Origin: Thiosocius sp963759055
GTDB taxonomy: Bacteria; Pseudomonadota; Gammaproteobacteria; Chromatiales; Chromatiaceae
Direction: 5' to 3'
Length of the DNA stretch: 64,000 bases
NCBI GenBank assembly: GCA_963759055.1
Contig: CAVWYD010000032.1
Span: 131,231 to 195,230 of the forward strand
Made by a program: the position numbers and the translations under genes. The notes below the pieces were generated by a model. The model did not search any database and was not told where the DNA came from. It saw nothing but the letters and a program-made list of their open reading frames with translations. Every line of letters starts with the position of its first letter. Within the stretch, counting starts at the first letter, position 1. Below are positions 35,621 to 44,379 of the stretch, in pieces.

Positions 35621-35651
35621 CACGTCCTCACAGAAACCCGGTGCCTGTTCC

Positions 35652-37037
35652 ATGACCGACAAAAAACTCTGGGCCGGCCGCTTTGCCGAGCCGACCGATG
35701 CCTTCGTCGAAGCCTTCACCGCCTCGGTCGAGTTCGACCAGCGTCTCGCGCCCTACGACATCCAGGGCTCGATCGCGCATGCGACCATGCTGGCACGCCA
35801 GGGAATACTCACCGAATCCGAGCGCGACAGCATTATCGGGGGCCTGCAGAGGGTTCTGGCGCGGATCGGGGCGGGTGAGTTCGAATGGTCCGTGGCGCTG
35901 GAAGACGTCCATATGAACATCGAGGCCGCCCTCACCGAGGACATCGGTATCGCGGGCAAGAAGCTGCACACCGGGCGCTCGCGCAACGACCAGGTGGCCA
36001 CCGACGTACGGCTCTGGCTGCGGGCCGAGCTCGACGAGATCCGGATCGCAATCCGGCGGCTGCAGAGCGGGCTGCTCGACCTGGCCGAACGCGAGGCAGA
36101 CACCATCCTTCCCGGATTCACCCATCTGCAGACCGCGCAGCCGATCACCTTCGGACACCATATGATGGCCTGGTTCGAGATGCTGGACCGCGATCACGAC
36201 CGCATGCTCGAATGCGCTGCCCGTGTGAACATAATGCCGCTGGGTGCGGCGGCGCTTGCCGGAACAACCTACCCGATCGACCGCCATTTCACCGCCGAAC
36301 AGCTGGCATTCGAGCGCCCGGCCGAGAACTCTCTGGACGCGGTCTCCGACCGTGATTTCGCCATCGAATTTGCCGCTGCCGCAAGTATTCTGATGATGCA
36401 CCTGTCGCGGATGAGTGAAGAACTGATCCTCTGGTCGTCGGCGCAATTTAATTTCATCACGCTGTCCGACAGTTTCTGTACCGGCTCGTCGATCATGCCG
36501 CAGAAAAAAAACCCCGACGTGCCCGAGCTCATCCGCGGCAAATCCGGGCGTATTTTCGGCCATCTGATGGCGTTGCTGACGCTGATGAAATCGCAGCCGC
36601 TTGCCTACAACAAGGACAACCAGGAAGACAAGGAACCGTTGTTCGATACGGCCGACAACCTGAAAGGCTCGCTCAAAGTGTTTGCCGATATGATTCCGGC
36701 CATCCGGTGCAACGCGGAGCCGATGCGCCAGGCCGCGCTGAAGGGCTTTGCAACCGCCACCGATCTTGCGGACTACCTTGTGCGCAAAGGTGCCGCCTTC
36801 CGCGACGCACACGAGGTGGTCGGTAAATCAGTCGCTTACTGCATCGACAGAGACTTGGGGCTGGCCGACCTGGATCTCGCGCAACTGCAGGATTTTTCAG
36901 GGCTTATTGGCGAAGACGTGTTCGAATGTCTCACTCTGGAGGGCTCGGTCGCCGCGCGTGATCACATTGGCGGCACCGCACCGACGCAGGTCAGGGCCGC
37001 AATACGAAGGGCGCGCGACCGTCTGGCCCCACGCTGA
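35652..37037 (+). CDS. argH: Argininosuccinate lyase
   Basis: 461 residues, equal to the family length. The signature GSSIMPQKKNPD, with the mobile-loop catalytic serine, begins near residue 279; DVHMNIE, TGRSRNDQVATD and GFTHLQTAQP are all present. ArgH splits argininosuccinate into arginine and fumarate, the last step of arginine synthesis. It is divergent from algZ, as in Pseudomonas and relatives. The gap of 177 bp to the next gene has no gene; it includes the palindrome GCGGCCGGCCGC near 37061. Confidence 0.97.
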   Translation: MTDKKLWAGRFAEPTDAFVEAFTASVEFDQRLAPYDIQGSIAHATMLARQGILTESERDSIIGGLQRVLARIGAGEFEWSVALEDVHMNIEAALTEDIGIAGKKLHTGRSRNDQVATDVRLWLRAELDEIRIAIRRLQSGLLDLAEREADTILPGFTHLQTAQPITFGHHMMAWFEMLDRDHDRMLECAARVNIMPLGAAALAGTTYPIDRHFTAEQLAFERPAENSLDAVSDRDFAIEFAAAASILMMHLSRMSEELILWSSAQFNFITLSDSFCTGSSIMPQKKNPDVPELIRGKSGRIFGHLMALLTLMKSQPLAYNKDNQEDKEPLFDTADNLKGSLKVFADMIPAIRCNAEPMRQAALKGFATATDLADYLVRKGAAFRDAHEVVGKSVAYCIDRDLGLADLDLAQLQDFSGLIGEDVFECLTLEGSVAARDHIGGTAPTQVRAAIRRARDRLAPR

Positions 37038-37214
37038 CTGCAAAGCGCTAAAAATCAGTGGCGGCCGGCCGCTATCCCCATAGGCCCAAAACAAACAACA
37101 AAAATTGCCGGTCCGACCGCCGGCTCCGTCGACTGAAGAGGGACACCCCATGCTGGCGCGAGTCATGCGTGCAAATTGGCCTCCGGCCGCAAGGAAACGC
37201 TGTAGCGGCACACC

Positions 37215-39527
37215 ATGAACGAACCCACCCCTCCCAGCGGCCGCAATGCGATACTCATCGCGGGGGCCATGCTCGGCCTTTACCTCGCCGCATTGATCAG
37301 CTTCAGTTATGTCGGACAGACACATCTGCGCAGAGCAATGCTGGAACAGGAACGCCTGGGTCTCGAAAAGCAGGCCACGGAAGTTTCGCATTTTCTCGTC
37401 TTGCAGCAGGGAACACTCGACGGCCTCAGCGTGAGCCCGGAGATTCAGGCCTTACTCGCGGACCACGACGGAGGCAAGCCTGGCGATCCTGGTTTGAGCG
37501 GCGACACAAAGGTGGTTTCGGGGGTGCTCGAAAAGTTTCGGGGAACCCTGGTTCACAATGGACAGACCGTATTCGAAAAAATTGCGTTGGTCGGAAACAA
37601 CGGCCATGCCCTGATCGAGGTCGGCGGCGATGATGCCGATGACGCGGCCCGGACTTTCGCCGCACATGAAGCGGGGAAGCCGGGGAGAATCCATATCTCG
37701 CAGGGTGCCGAGGGCTTCGACCTGACCCTGATCTCGAAAGTTCTGCAAGAGGGCACGCCGGCCGGTTACCTGGTCGCCGTGGTCGATTCGGCAACGGCGC
37801 TGAGACCTCTGCTGACGGCCGGCTACGGGCGCTCAGGCAGCCATCGCACGGCCCTGCTCGGACCCGAAGATGAGGTGCTGGCCGCCGGCCTGGACCACGA
37901 CCCGGACAGCTGGCGCATGGAGGCAGAAAACGCAGACCGGCCCCTGCTTTCCGCCCCCGTTGCAGGTACCCGATTGAACATCGTGGACCTCCCGCATACG
38001 GCGACCACCATGGTCTACCTGACCTCACCCCTGTTTCTCGCCGCGCTGGCGCTGATAGCACTGCCCCTGCTCGCCGGCGTCGCCCATCTGCTGCGACTGA
38101 ACAATCGCAATCTGGTGCTTTCCGCGCGTTTCGAGGCCACGGCTCAACAGCGAGAGACACTCCACAAACAGAATGAACGCCTTCAGAGTGAAATCAACAA
38201 GCGTGTCGAATCCGAACAGCAGCTCGCCCGCCAGGCCAATTACGACCAGCTCACAGGACTGCCGAACCGTAACCTCGCCCTGGACCGCCTGACCCAGGCA
38301 ATCAAATGGGCGAAGCGCGATGGCAGAAGCGTGCTCACCATGTTCCTGGATCTGGACCGGTTCAAGCAGGTGAACGACTCGCTCGGCCATGCTGCCGGTG
38401 ATGAGCTGTTGCGCGAGGCGGCGCAACGCCTGCAATCCAGCGTGCGCGACAGTGACACCGTATCGAGACTGGGTGGTGATGAGTTTCTCGTCATCTGCCC
38501 GGAGATGACCGAACAGGCGGACTGGCAGCAATGCGCAACGCAGATGCTCAAGGTCCTATCGGCACCTTTTTTTATCGGTGACCACGAGTTCTTCGTAGGC
38601 GCCAGCATCGGCGTCGCGGCCTATCCGCAAGGCGGCACAGAACCACAGAAACTGTTGAAGAATGCCGACATCGCGATGTATGCGGCGAAAGAACGGGGAC
38701 GCAACCGTTATTGCTATTACGACCCGTCGATGGATGCCGCCGCGATCGAAGGGGTGCGGCTGGAAAACAACCTGCGGCACGCGCTGCGGAGAAACGAGTT
38801 CCGACTGGTGTTTCAACCGATCGTCGCAATCGGCTCCGGCCGAATAGTCGCGGCAGAGGCCCTGCTGCGCTGGACGAGCAAGGAACTCGGCGAGATTCCG
38901 CCAGAGAAATTCATTCCGGTCGCAGAGGAATCGGGCCTGATCCATGAGATCGGCGAATGGTTGCTTACTGAGGCATGCCACGCGATTGCCAGCATACAGC
39001 CGGATCACCGGTTCCGGATCGCGATAAATCTATCGTCGAAACAGTTCAGTCGACCCGGGCGCCTGCTCGAATGCATACTGTCTGCGCTGCGCCAGTCCGG
39101 TCTGATGCCGAATCAGCTCGAACTCGAGATTACCGAGAGCATCCTGATCGACGACAGACCAGAGATCACTGAACTGATCAGCCAGCTGGATCGCATCGGG
39201 GTCCGGTTGTCGCTCGACGATTTTGGCACCGGCTATTCCGCATTGAACTACCTGCAACGCTTCCCCTTCGATGTACTTAAGATCGACCGCAGCTTTACCA
39301 GCCAGATACCGGGCAGCAAGGAGAATTCCTCGCTCATAAGAGCGATCATCGCCATGGCCCATGCGCTGGAGCTCGAAGTCGTGGCCGAGGGCCTCGAGAC
39401 CCGCGAGCAGGCGGGTTTTCTGCTCGTTTATCATTGCGAGTATGGTCAGGGGTACCTGTACAGCCAGCCGATGCCTGCCGAACACCTGCAGGCACATCTG
39501 GCGGGCGCACAGGCGATCCCGGCCTGA
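37215..39527 (+). CDS. Membrane sensor GGDEF-EAL protein
   Basis: 770 residues. TM1 (about 11-33), a periplasmic domain of about 235 residues of no clear family (possibly dCache-like), TM2 (about 272-294), a short coiled coil, then GGDEF (RLGGDEF, 420-424) and EAL (AEALLRW, 548-550). All main EAL catalytic motifs are visible: NLSSKQF, LEITES, DDFGTGYSA, LKIDRSF, AEGLET. Both activities may be present. No neighbouring partner protein is evident. Confidence 0.92.
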   Translation: MNEPTPPSGRNAILIAGAMLGLYLAALISFSYVGQTHLRRAMLEQERLGLEKQATEVSHFLVLQQGTLDGLSVSPEIQALLADHDGGKPGDPGLSGDTKVVSGVLEKFRGTLVHNGQTVFEKIALVGNNGHALIEVGGDDADDAARTFAAHEAGKPGRIHISQGAEGFDLTLISKVLQEGTPAGYLVAVVDSATALRPLLTAGYGRSGSHRTALLGPEDEVLAAGLDHDPDSWRMEAENADRPLLSAPVAGTRLNIVDLPHTATTMVYLTSPLFLAALALIALPLLAGVAHLLRLNNRNLVLSARFEATAQQRETLHKQNERLQSEINKRVESEQQLARQANYDQLTGLPNRNLALDRLTQAIKWAKRDGRSVLTMFLDLDRFKQVNDSLGHAAGDELLREAAQRLQSSVRDSDTVSRLGGDEFLVICPEMTEQADWQQCATQMLKVLSAPFFIGDHEFFVGASIGVAAYPQGGTEPQKLLKNADIAMYAAKERGRNRYCYYDPSMDAAAIEGVRLENNLRHALRRNEFRLVFQPIVAIGSGRIVAAEALLRWTSKELGEIPPEKFIPVAEESGLIHEIGEWLLTEACHAIASIQPDHRFRIAINLSSKQFSRPGRLLECILSALRQSGLMPNQLELEITESILIDDRPEITELISQLDRIGVRLSLDDFGTGYSALNYLQRFPFDVLKIDRSFTSQIPGSKENSSLIRAIIAMAHALELEVVAEGLETREQAGFLLVYHCEYGQGYLYSQPMPAEHLQAHLAGAQAIPA

Positions 39528-39602
39528 TCGCCAGAAACTTGGCCGCCGCGGCCGAAAGATGTTGAGATAGTGCGGCCAAAACGCCGTGGATATCAAAAAC
39601 CC

Positions 39603-39959
39603 ATGCCTCGAGACAGCCTGGATGACCTCAACGAAAAGCTGCTGGCGTTCGCCCGTGAACGCGACTGGGAGCAGTTCCACTCGCCGAAAAACCTAAGCAT
39701 GGCCCTGGCCGGCGAAGCTGGAGAGTTAATAGAACACTTTCAATGGCTTAGCGAAGAAGCCAGCACGGATCTCAGCAGCGAAAAAAAAGACCAGGTAGCG
39801 CTGGAGATGGCGGACATCCTGATCTACCTGATTCGCCTCAGTGAACGCCTGGGTATCGACCTGGTGGATGCCGCCTATCGCAAGATGGCCATGAACCGGG
39901 CCCGCTACCCGAGCGAGCGGGTGCGGGGTGATGCGCGGCGCGCCGAGGAATACGATTAA
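39603..39959 (+). CDS. MazG-like nucleotide pyrophosphohydrolase
   Basis: 118 residues from the ATG at 39603 (MPRDSLDDLNEKL). The metal-binding helices appear as GEAGELIEHFQW and EMADILIYLIRL, the all-alpha NTP pyrophosphatase pattern close to RS21-C6/dCTPase (house-cleaning of non-canonical nucleotides). The frame extends to a GTG at 39570, but those residues are basic and not family-like. Located 75 bp after the GGDEF-EAL gene on the same strand. Confidence 0.88.
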   Translation: MPRDSLDDLNEKLLAFARERDWEQFHSPKNLSMALAGEAGELIEHFQWLSEEASTDLSSEKKDQVALEMADILIYLIRLSERLGIDLVDAAYRKMAMNRARYPSERVRGDARRAEEYD

Positions 39960-39971
39960 GGCCTTTTCGCG

Positions 39972-40424
39972 CTACGAATTCGGCAGTCGAGCAACCCCTT
40001 TCGACAGGCGGCGCAAGCGTTGCCACCAGCCATCGCGCCGTGGTGCCGCGGCCTGCAGCCCCGAACTCACACCAAGATGGCCCCCAACCAGGAGTGCATC
40101 CGGCACCCGCTGACGAATGGATCGCGCCACCTGGCCTCCCAGGCCCGGATCGGCAGCCACGCTGACCCATAAAACGTTGATCCCGTAATTGATGTCGGCG
40201 AACGCGACCCGGTCGCCGTAGGATTCGCATACTTCGCGAATCAAGGACGCCACCCGCTCACGGCATGCCTGGGGCTTTCTTGCCAGCCCCGGGATCAGCA
40301 TCATGAAATCCGCCAGGCTGCGGCCGTCTTTGCCGCGCGTCGGTGCCAGCCGCCAAAGGGGCTCGGCAGGGCTTGCGCAGGGCCCCGGAGTCAATGCGCG
40401 CGGTGCAGGCTTATCATGTGTCAT
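39972..40424 (-). CDS. Hypothetical protein
   Basis: 150 residues not recognised. The N-terminal 30 residues are proline-rich and probably disordered. The centre, DGRSLADFMMLIPGLARKP and DRVAFADINYGINVLWVSV, looks like a compact alpha/beta unit, and the C-terminus is basic. No signal peptide or membrane segment. It converges with the MazG-like gene at 12 bp and is divergent from the PAS/degenerate-GGDEF gene. Its codon usage and GC content look like the surroundings. Confidence 0.55.
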   Translation of the reverse strand: MTHDKPAPRALTPGPCASPAEPLWRLAPTRGKDGRSLADFMMLIPGLARKPQACRERVASLIREVCESYGDRVAFADINYGINVLWVSVAADPGLGGQVARSIRQRVPDALLVGGHLGVSSGLQAAAPRRDGWWQRLRRLSKGVARLPNS

Positions 40425-40517
40425 TGACGCTATCCTAGCTAAAGATCCGGGGCATGCGGCCGAATTAAAGGCAGGAGAGTATCAAGACTCTTGCCAGCAC
40501 AGCTTTCCGGGGAGCAG

Positions 40518-41330
40518 ATGGAACAAAGCGCTATGACCCAAATCGACCAGACCTTGCTTCATCACCTGCCGATTGCACTGCTTTTGCTGGACCCCGACGG
40601 CCGTATCGGCTGGCTCAACGACACCATGATCAAGCTTTTGGGCGTGCCCGCTTCGGATCTGCTGGGCAGACCGACCGCGGAACTGCCGGAATCGGCTCAA
40701 CGATTGTTGTCGGGTGAGGCAAAGCTCATGCATATCGCCGAAACCCGACGCTGGGTAAGCCGTGAGATACGCCGGGGTGACGATGGCGAAAGACTGTTGA
40801 TTGCCCTGGATGTCACTTCGCAAGAGGAGCTGGCAGAGGAAAATGCCCGTCTGAGGCAACAGGTGGAAGACCTGAAATTGACAGATGAACTGACGGGGCT
40901 GCCAAACAAACGCGCCATCAGCCAGGCGCTCGATCTGCACATATCACGCAGCCGTCGCTACCAAAACCCGCTCAGTACGGTCCTGGTCCATGTCGACCTC
41001 CAGACGTTGACCAAGGTTCAGCCATTGTCCACAGAGCCCGCCATCCTCGTGGTATCACGTTTCCTGCGCGACCGGCTGCGCTGGGTAGACCAGATCGCAC
41101 GCTGGGGAGACAACGTGTTTCTGCTGGTCCTGCCTGAGACAACGGAAGCAGATGCACGCGGGCTGCTTGAAAAGATTTCCAATGAGCAGGCCGGCATGGC
41201 GCTGCCCGGGTCCTTCGGCGACGTGCCACCAAGGCTGACTTTCGGACTTGCCTGTTGGAAGAAAGGCGACGATATGCGCACCCTGCTGCGCCAAGCGCTG
41301 ACTGATCTGCAGCACAACAGCGCCACCTGA
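40518..41330 (+). CDS. PAS protein with degenerate GGDEF domain
   Basis: 270 residues from the ATG at 40518 (a TTG at 40491 or ATG at 40533 are alternatives). PAS domain about 10-100 (LPIALLLLDPDGRIGWLNDTMIKLLG), short coiled coil, then a GGDEF-type domain starting LTDELTGLPNKRAISQAL. The signature loop reads RWGDNVF where active proteins have R-GGDEF, so the metal-binding acidic residue and both glycines are altered and cyclase activity is not expected. The stop lies 8 bp before the cyaA start, which suggests one transcript and a regulatory role for this protein near adenylate cyclase. Confidence 0.82.
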   Translation: MEQSAMTQIDQTLLHHLPIALLLLDPDGRIGWLNDTMIKLLGVPASDLLGRPTAELPESAQRLLSGEAKLMHIAETRRWVSREIRRGDDGERLLIALDVTSQEELAEENARLRQQVEDLKLTDELTGLPNKRAISQALDLHISRSRRYQNPLSTVLVHVDLQTLTKVQPLSTEPAILVVSRFLRDRLRWVDQIARWGDNVFLLVLPETTEADARGLLEKISNEQAGMALPGSFGDVPPRLTFGLACWKKGDDMRTLLRQALTDLQHNSAT

Positions 41331-41338
41331 AAGCCGGC

Positions 41339-44149
41339 ATGTCGGCCATCAGCGAAACCACGGTCGGTGACGATGAAGGACTGGGCCGAAAACAGATCAA
41401 GCGCATCGTCGACCGCTTCACGACCCTGGGCAACCAACGCCTGACCCGGATCCGGGCGACGCTGACTCACGAGCAACGCAGTTTTTTCGATCTGATGCCG
41501 CTTTTGTGGCACACGAATCACCCTATGCTGCCCGGCTTCGTTTCAACCGATGCCCCCGCAGGCGTGATCGGCTACCGCCCGAATCGTGAGCAACTGCTTC
41601 TGGCCCGTCGCTATGCGAGAGGATTCAGCGAAGACAAATGGCATCGACTCGAATTTCCCATACTTGGGCTGTACCTGATGGGCAGTATGGGCAGCCTGGG
41701 CCAGACTGCCGGCAGCGATCTTGACTTCTGGCTGTGCCACAGCGACGAGATCAGCGAGCTTGGCCGCGAGTCCCTGCGACGCAAGGCTGCCCTGCTCGAG
41801 GAACGCGCGGCCGAAATCGGTCTGCATGCGCATTTCTTCGTGATGCATGCCGAATCCTTCCGCGACGGGGCCGTGGAGCAACTCTCCAAGGAAAGCAGCG
41901 GCCACACCCAGCACACCCTGTTGCTGGAAGAGTTTTATCGCACGGGAATCCTGCTGGCCGGCAATCCGCTGCTTTGGTGGATCGTGCCACCCGAGCAGGA
42001 AGACCGATACACCCAGTACACCCAACATCTGACCGAGAAGCGTTTTATCAGGGCCGGCCGCTGGCTCGACTTCGGCGGCCTGCACATGCTGCCGGCCGAG
42101 GAATTTTTCGGCGTTGCGCACTGGCAACTGTTCAAGGGCATCGACGCACCCTATAAATCCCTGCTCAAACTCATGCTGCTGGAGGCCTATTCCTCGGAGT
42201 ATCCGAAAGTCGACTGGTTATGTATGGAAACCAAGCGCGCAGTCTATGGCGACGACGACATGGATACCGACAGCGTCGACCCTTATCTGCTTATACTCAA
42301 ACGAATTACGCAATACCTCACTGCGCGCAACGAACCCGACCGCCTGCAACTGGCGAGGCGTGCGTTTTATTTCAAGACAGGCCAACTGCTGGCGCACCAC
42401 GGCGTGCATACCGACTGGCGCCACCGCCAGATGCTCAGGGAGTGCACGCATTGGGGCTGGAGCAATGCCGAAATCCTGCTCCTGGATACACGGCCGCAGT
42501 GGAAGCTGGAACGGGTGGTCGAAGAACGCAATGCCCTGGTGTCCGAGCTATCGCGCAGCTACCGGCTATTGACGGATTTTGCGCGCGAGCAGGACGCCGT
42601 GGCCAACCTTGACACCCGCGACCTCGCCCTGTTGGGGCGCAAGCTGTACGCGGCCCTCGACAAGCGCCCGGGCAAGATCGACCGGGTAAACCCCGGCATA
42701 TCACGCGACCTTTCAGAGCGCACCCTGTGGTTGCGCCGACTGAACGACCAGCCGGTACGCTGGCAGCTATTCCTTCAACCACCGGAAGAACTCCCACAAA
42801 CGCCGGCCAAGACCAGCATCAGTCTGGTCGAGATACTGGCCTGGCTGCACATCAACGGTATCTGCGAACGCAGTACCCAGATACATTATCTGCCGAAACC
42901 GCCGGGTTATGGCGAACCGGAGCAGGACAAGATACTCAAGGCCCTGCGCAAGCGTCTGCCGCGGACAACGACGACCGACGGCAGCCTCGAGGCCTATGCA
43001 GAGACCGCCCGGGGCAGGCTTTCGAGCTGGTTCGTCAACGTCGGCAAGAATCCGCTGGCCAGCCATGCCGATGCTGGATATCAGCTGATCAGCGCGCGGG
43101 TGGACGCCCTGAGCTTTGGCGCGGCACACGAATGCCTGGTTGCAAACATCGAGCACCTCTATACGACCAGTTGGGGCGAGGTGCGCGTGGAAACACATGC
43201 GGATGGCAGCGAAGGATTGCTGAACTGTCTGTGCCGATACCTCGATCTTTTTGCGCCGCACGATCACAAGCCAGTTCCGGTCGACGCCTACAGCTATTCA
43301 TCGACGCGCGGCAGCGCGATTGCCAATCGCGTCGCAAAGCTGGCTCAGTCGGTTGCGGAGTGCTTTTTCAAGCTCGGAATCGCGGCCCGTTACATCCTGC
43401 GTATCGCCGATCATTTTTATCAGATACACCTCAAGGGCGATCACTATGCCTGGGGGCTGATCGGCGAACTCGATGAACTGGAAGACCACCTGTCCGAACC
43501 CGGGCATAAGTTTCAGCCCACCCGCATCGACCGCGTCAGTATGCAGGATTCGCCTCTGCCGGCATTGATGACACGCAACGAACCAGGCCTGATCCAGGTG
43601 TTCTATCGCATGCGCGACAACGGGGTCCAGCTGTACCTCTTCGACGAGCGCGGTGCTCTTTTTCAACAGTGGGTGAACTACGTCGACGAGTATCATCTGC
43701 TGGTCCATCAGCAACGTTTTCTAGACAGTGTCGCCAGCCGTCGCCTGCTGACTGCCGAAGGCAGCGCGGGAATTCCCGGCCCACATTTTGCGCGTATCGG
43801 CCGGCTACCGAATGGCGACTGGCAGACAAAGGCCATCAAGGTACCGAGCACACGCGTAACCGACCACACGGAGCTGACCCTTGCCGTGAGCCCGGGCGGC
43901 CACCTGCAGGAAGGTTTCCGCCTGCAACTCGGCAAGCACGAATTCGACTCCCTGGTACTCGGCGACGACCTTTACCACGAGGTTGCGGTGCACCTGCGCC
44001 GTCTGCGTCGCGCCGGCGGCGAGACCTATCCCGTTTACCTCACGGGGGTGATCGGCGCCGATGGGGATGCAAGTGGCGGCTGCTCACTGGTGGAGCTGCT
44101 GCGCCTAAAACAACAGGTCGAACAACGTCTCGCCGAGGCCATGCAGTAG
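41339..44149 (+). CDS. cyaA: Class I adenylate cyclase
   Basis: 936 residues, near the length of gammaproteobacterial class I cyclases (about 850-950). The catalytic nucleotidyltransferase-like motif GSMGSLGQTAGSDLDFWLC begins at residue 115 with the two metal-binding aspartates in SDLDFW. The C-terminal half is the large regulatory region. It makes cAMP from ATP; the cAMP acts through CRP. It follows the degenerate GGDEF gene and is followed by the lptM-lysA-dapF-xerC group, much as cyaA lies near dapF/xerC in E. coli. Confidence 0.95.
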   Translation: MSAISETTVGDDEGLGRKQIKRIVDRFTTLGNQRLTRIRATLTHEQRSFFDLMPLLWHTNHPMLPGFVSTDAPAGVIGYRPNREQLLLARRYARGFSEDKWHRLEFPILGLYLMGSMGSLGQTAGSDLDFWLCHSDEISELGRESLRRKAALLEERAAEIGLHAHFFVMHAESFRDGAVEQLSKESSGHTQHTLLLEEFYRTGILLAGNPLLWWIVPPEQEDRYTQYTQHLTEKRFIRAGRWLDFGGLHMLPAEEFFGVAHWQLFKGIDAPYKSLLKLMLLEAYSSEYPKVDWLCMETKRAVYGDDDMDTDSVDPYLLILKRITQYLTARNEPDRLQLARRAFYFKTGQLLAHHGVHTDWRHRQMLRECTHWGWSNAEILLLDTRPQWKLERVVEERNALVSELSRSYRLLTDFAREQDAVANLDTRDLALLGRKLYAALDKRPGKIDRVNPGISRDLSERTLWLRRLNDQPVRWQLFLQPPEELPQTPAKTSISLVEILAWLHINGICERSTQIHYLPKPPGYGEPEQDKILKALRKRLPRTTTTDGSLEAYAETARGRLSSWFVNVGKNPLASHADAGYQLISARVDALSFGAAHECLVANIEHLYTTSWGEVRVETHADGSEGLLNCLCRYLDLFAPHDHKPVPVDAYSYSSTRGSAIANRVAKLAQSVAECFFKLGIAARYILRIADHFYQIHLKGDHYAWGLIGELDELEDHLSEPGHKFQPTRIDRVSMQDSPLPALMTRNEPGLIQVFYRMRDNGVQLYLFDERGALFQQWVNYVDEYHLLVHQQRFLDSVASRRLLTAEGSAGIPGPHFARIGRLPNGDWQTKAIKVPSTRVTDHTELTLAVSPGGHLQEGFRLQLGKHEFDSLVLGDDLYHEVAVHLRRLRRAGGETYPVYLTGVIGADGDASGGCSLVELLRLKQQVEQRLAEAMQ

Positions 44150-44150
44150 C

Positions 44151-44175
44151 CTGCAAATTACGCGAAGGCGGCTAG
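44151..44175. repeat. Half-copy of the element A terminal repeat
   Basis: CCTGCAAATTACGCGAAGG at 44152-44170 matches the 19-bp end of element A at 16 of 19 positions. It directly follows the cyaA stop. No second arm is found nearby, so it is a solo or decayed end. Confidence 0.4.
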
Positions 44176-44236
44176 CCCGTAGCGCCTGACATGGTGGGGT
44201 ATACTCCCGACCTCGATTATCACTCCGGAGCCCGGC

Positions 44237-44374
44237 ATGACCAGACGCCTTATCGTCTTTTGCGGCGTACTCGCGCTGCTCGCAACCCTGGGTTGCGGTA
44301 ACCGGGGGCCCCTCTACCTGCCTCAAGGCGACGACGCCCCCCAGCAAGCGAGCGAAAAAGAAGACGAACAATAA
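44237..44374 (+). CDS. lptM: LPS translocon maturation chaperone LptM (YifL), small lipoprotein
   Basis: 45 codons with ATG at 44237 and TAA at 44372-44374. The leader ends in a lipobox (LLATLGC), and the mature start CGNRGPLYLP is the conserved LptM pattern. LptM binds the LptD-LptE LPS translocon and helps its disulfide maturation. The place directly before lysA/dapF is conserved in Gammaproteobacteria. A TATACT -10 box is seen at 44200-44205. The stop is 5 bp before the lysA ATG. Confidence 0.88.
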   Translation: MTRRLIVFCGVLALLATLGCGNRGPLYLPQGDDAPQQASEKEDEQ

Positions 44375-44379
44375 GACCC

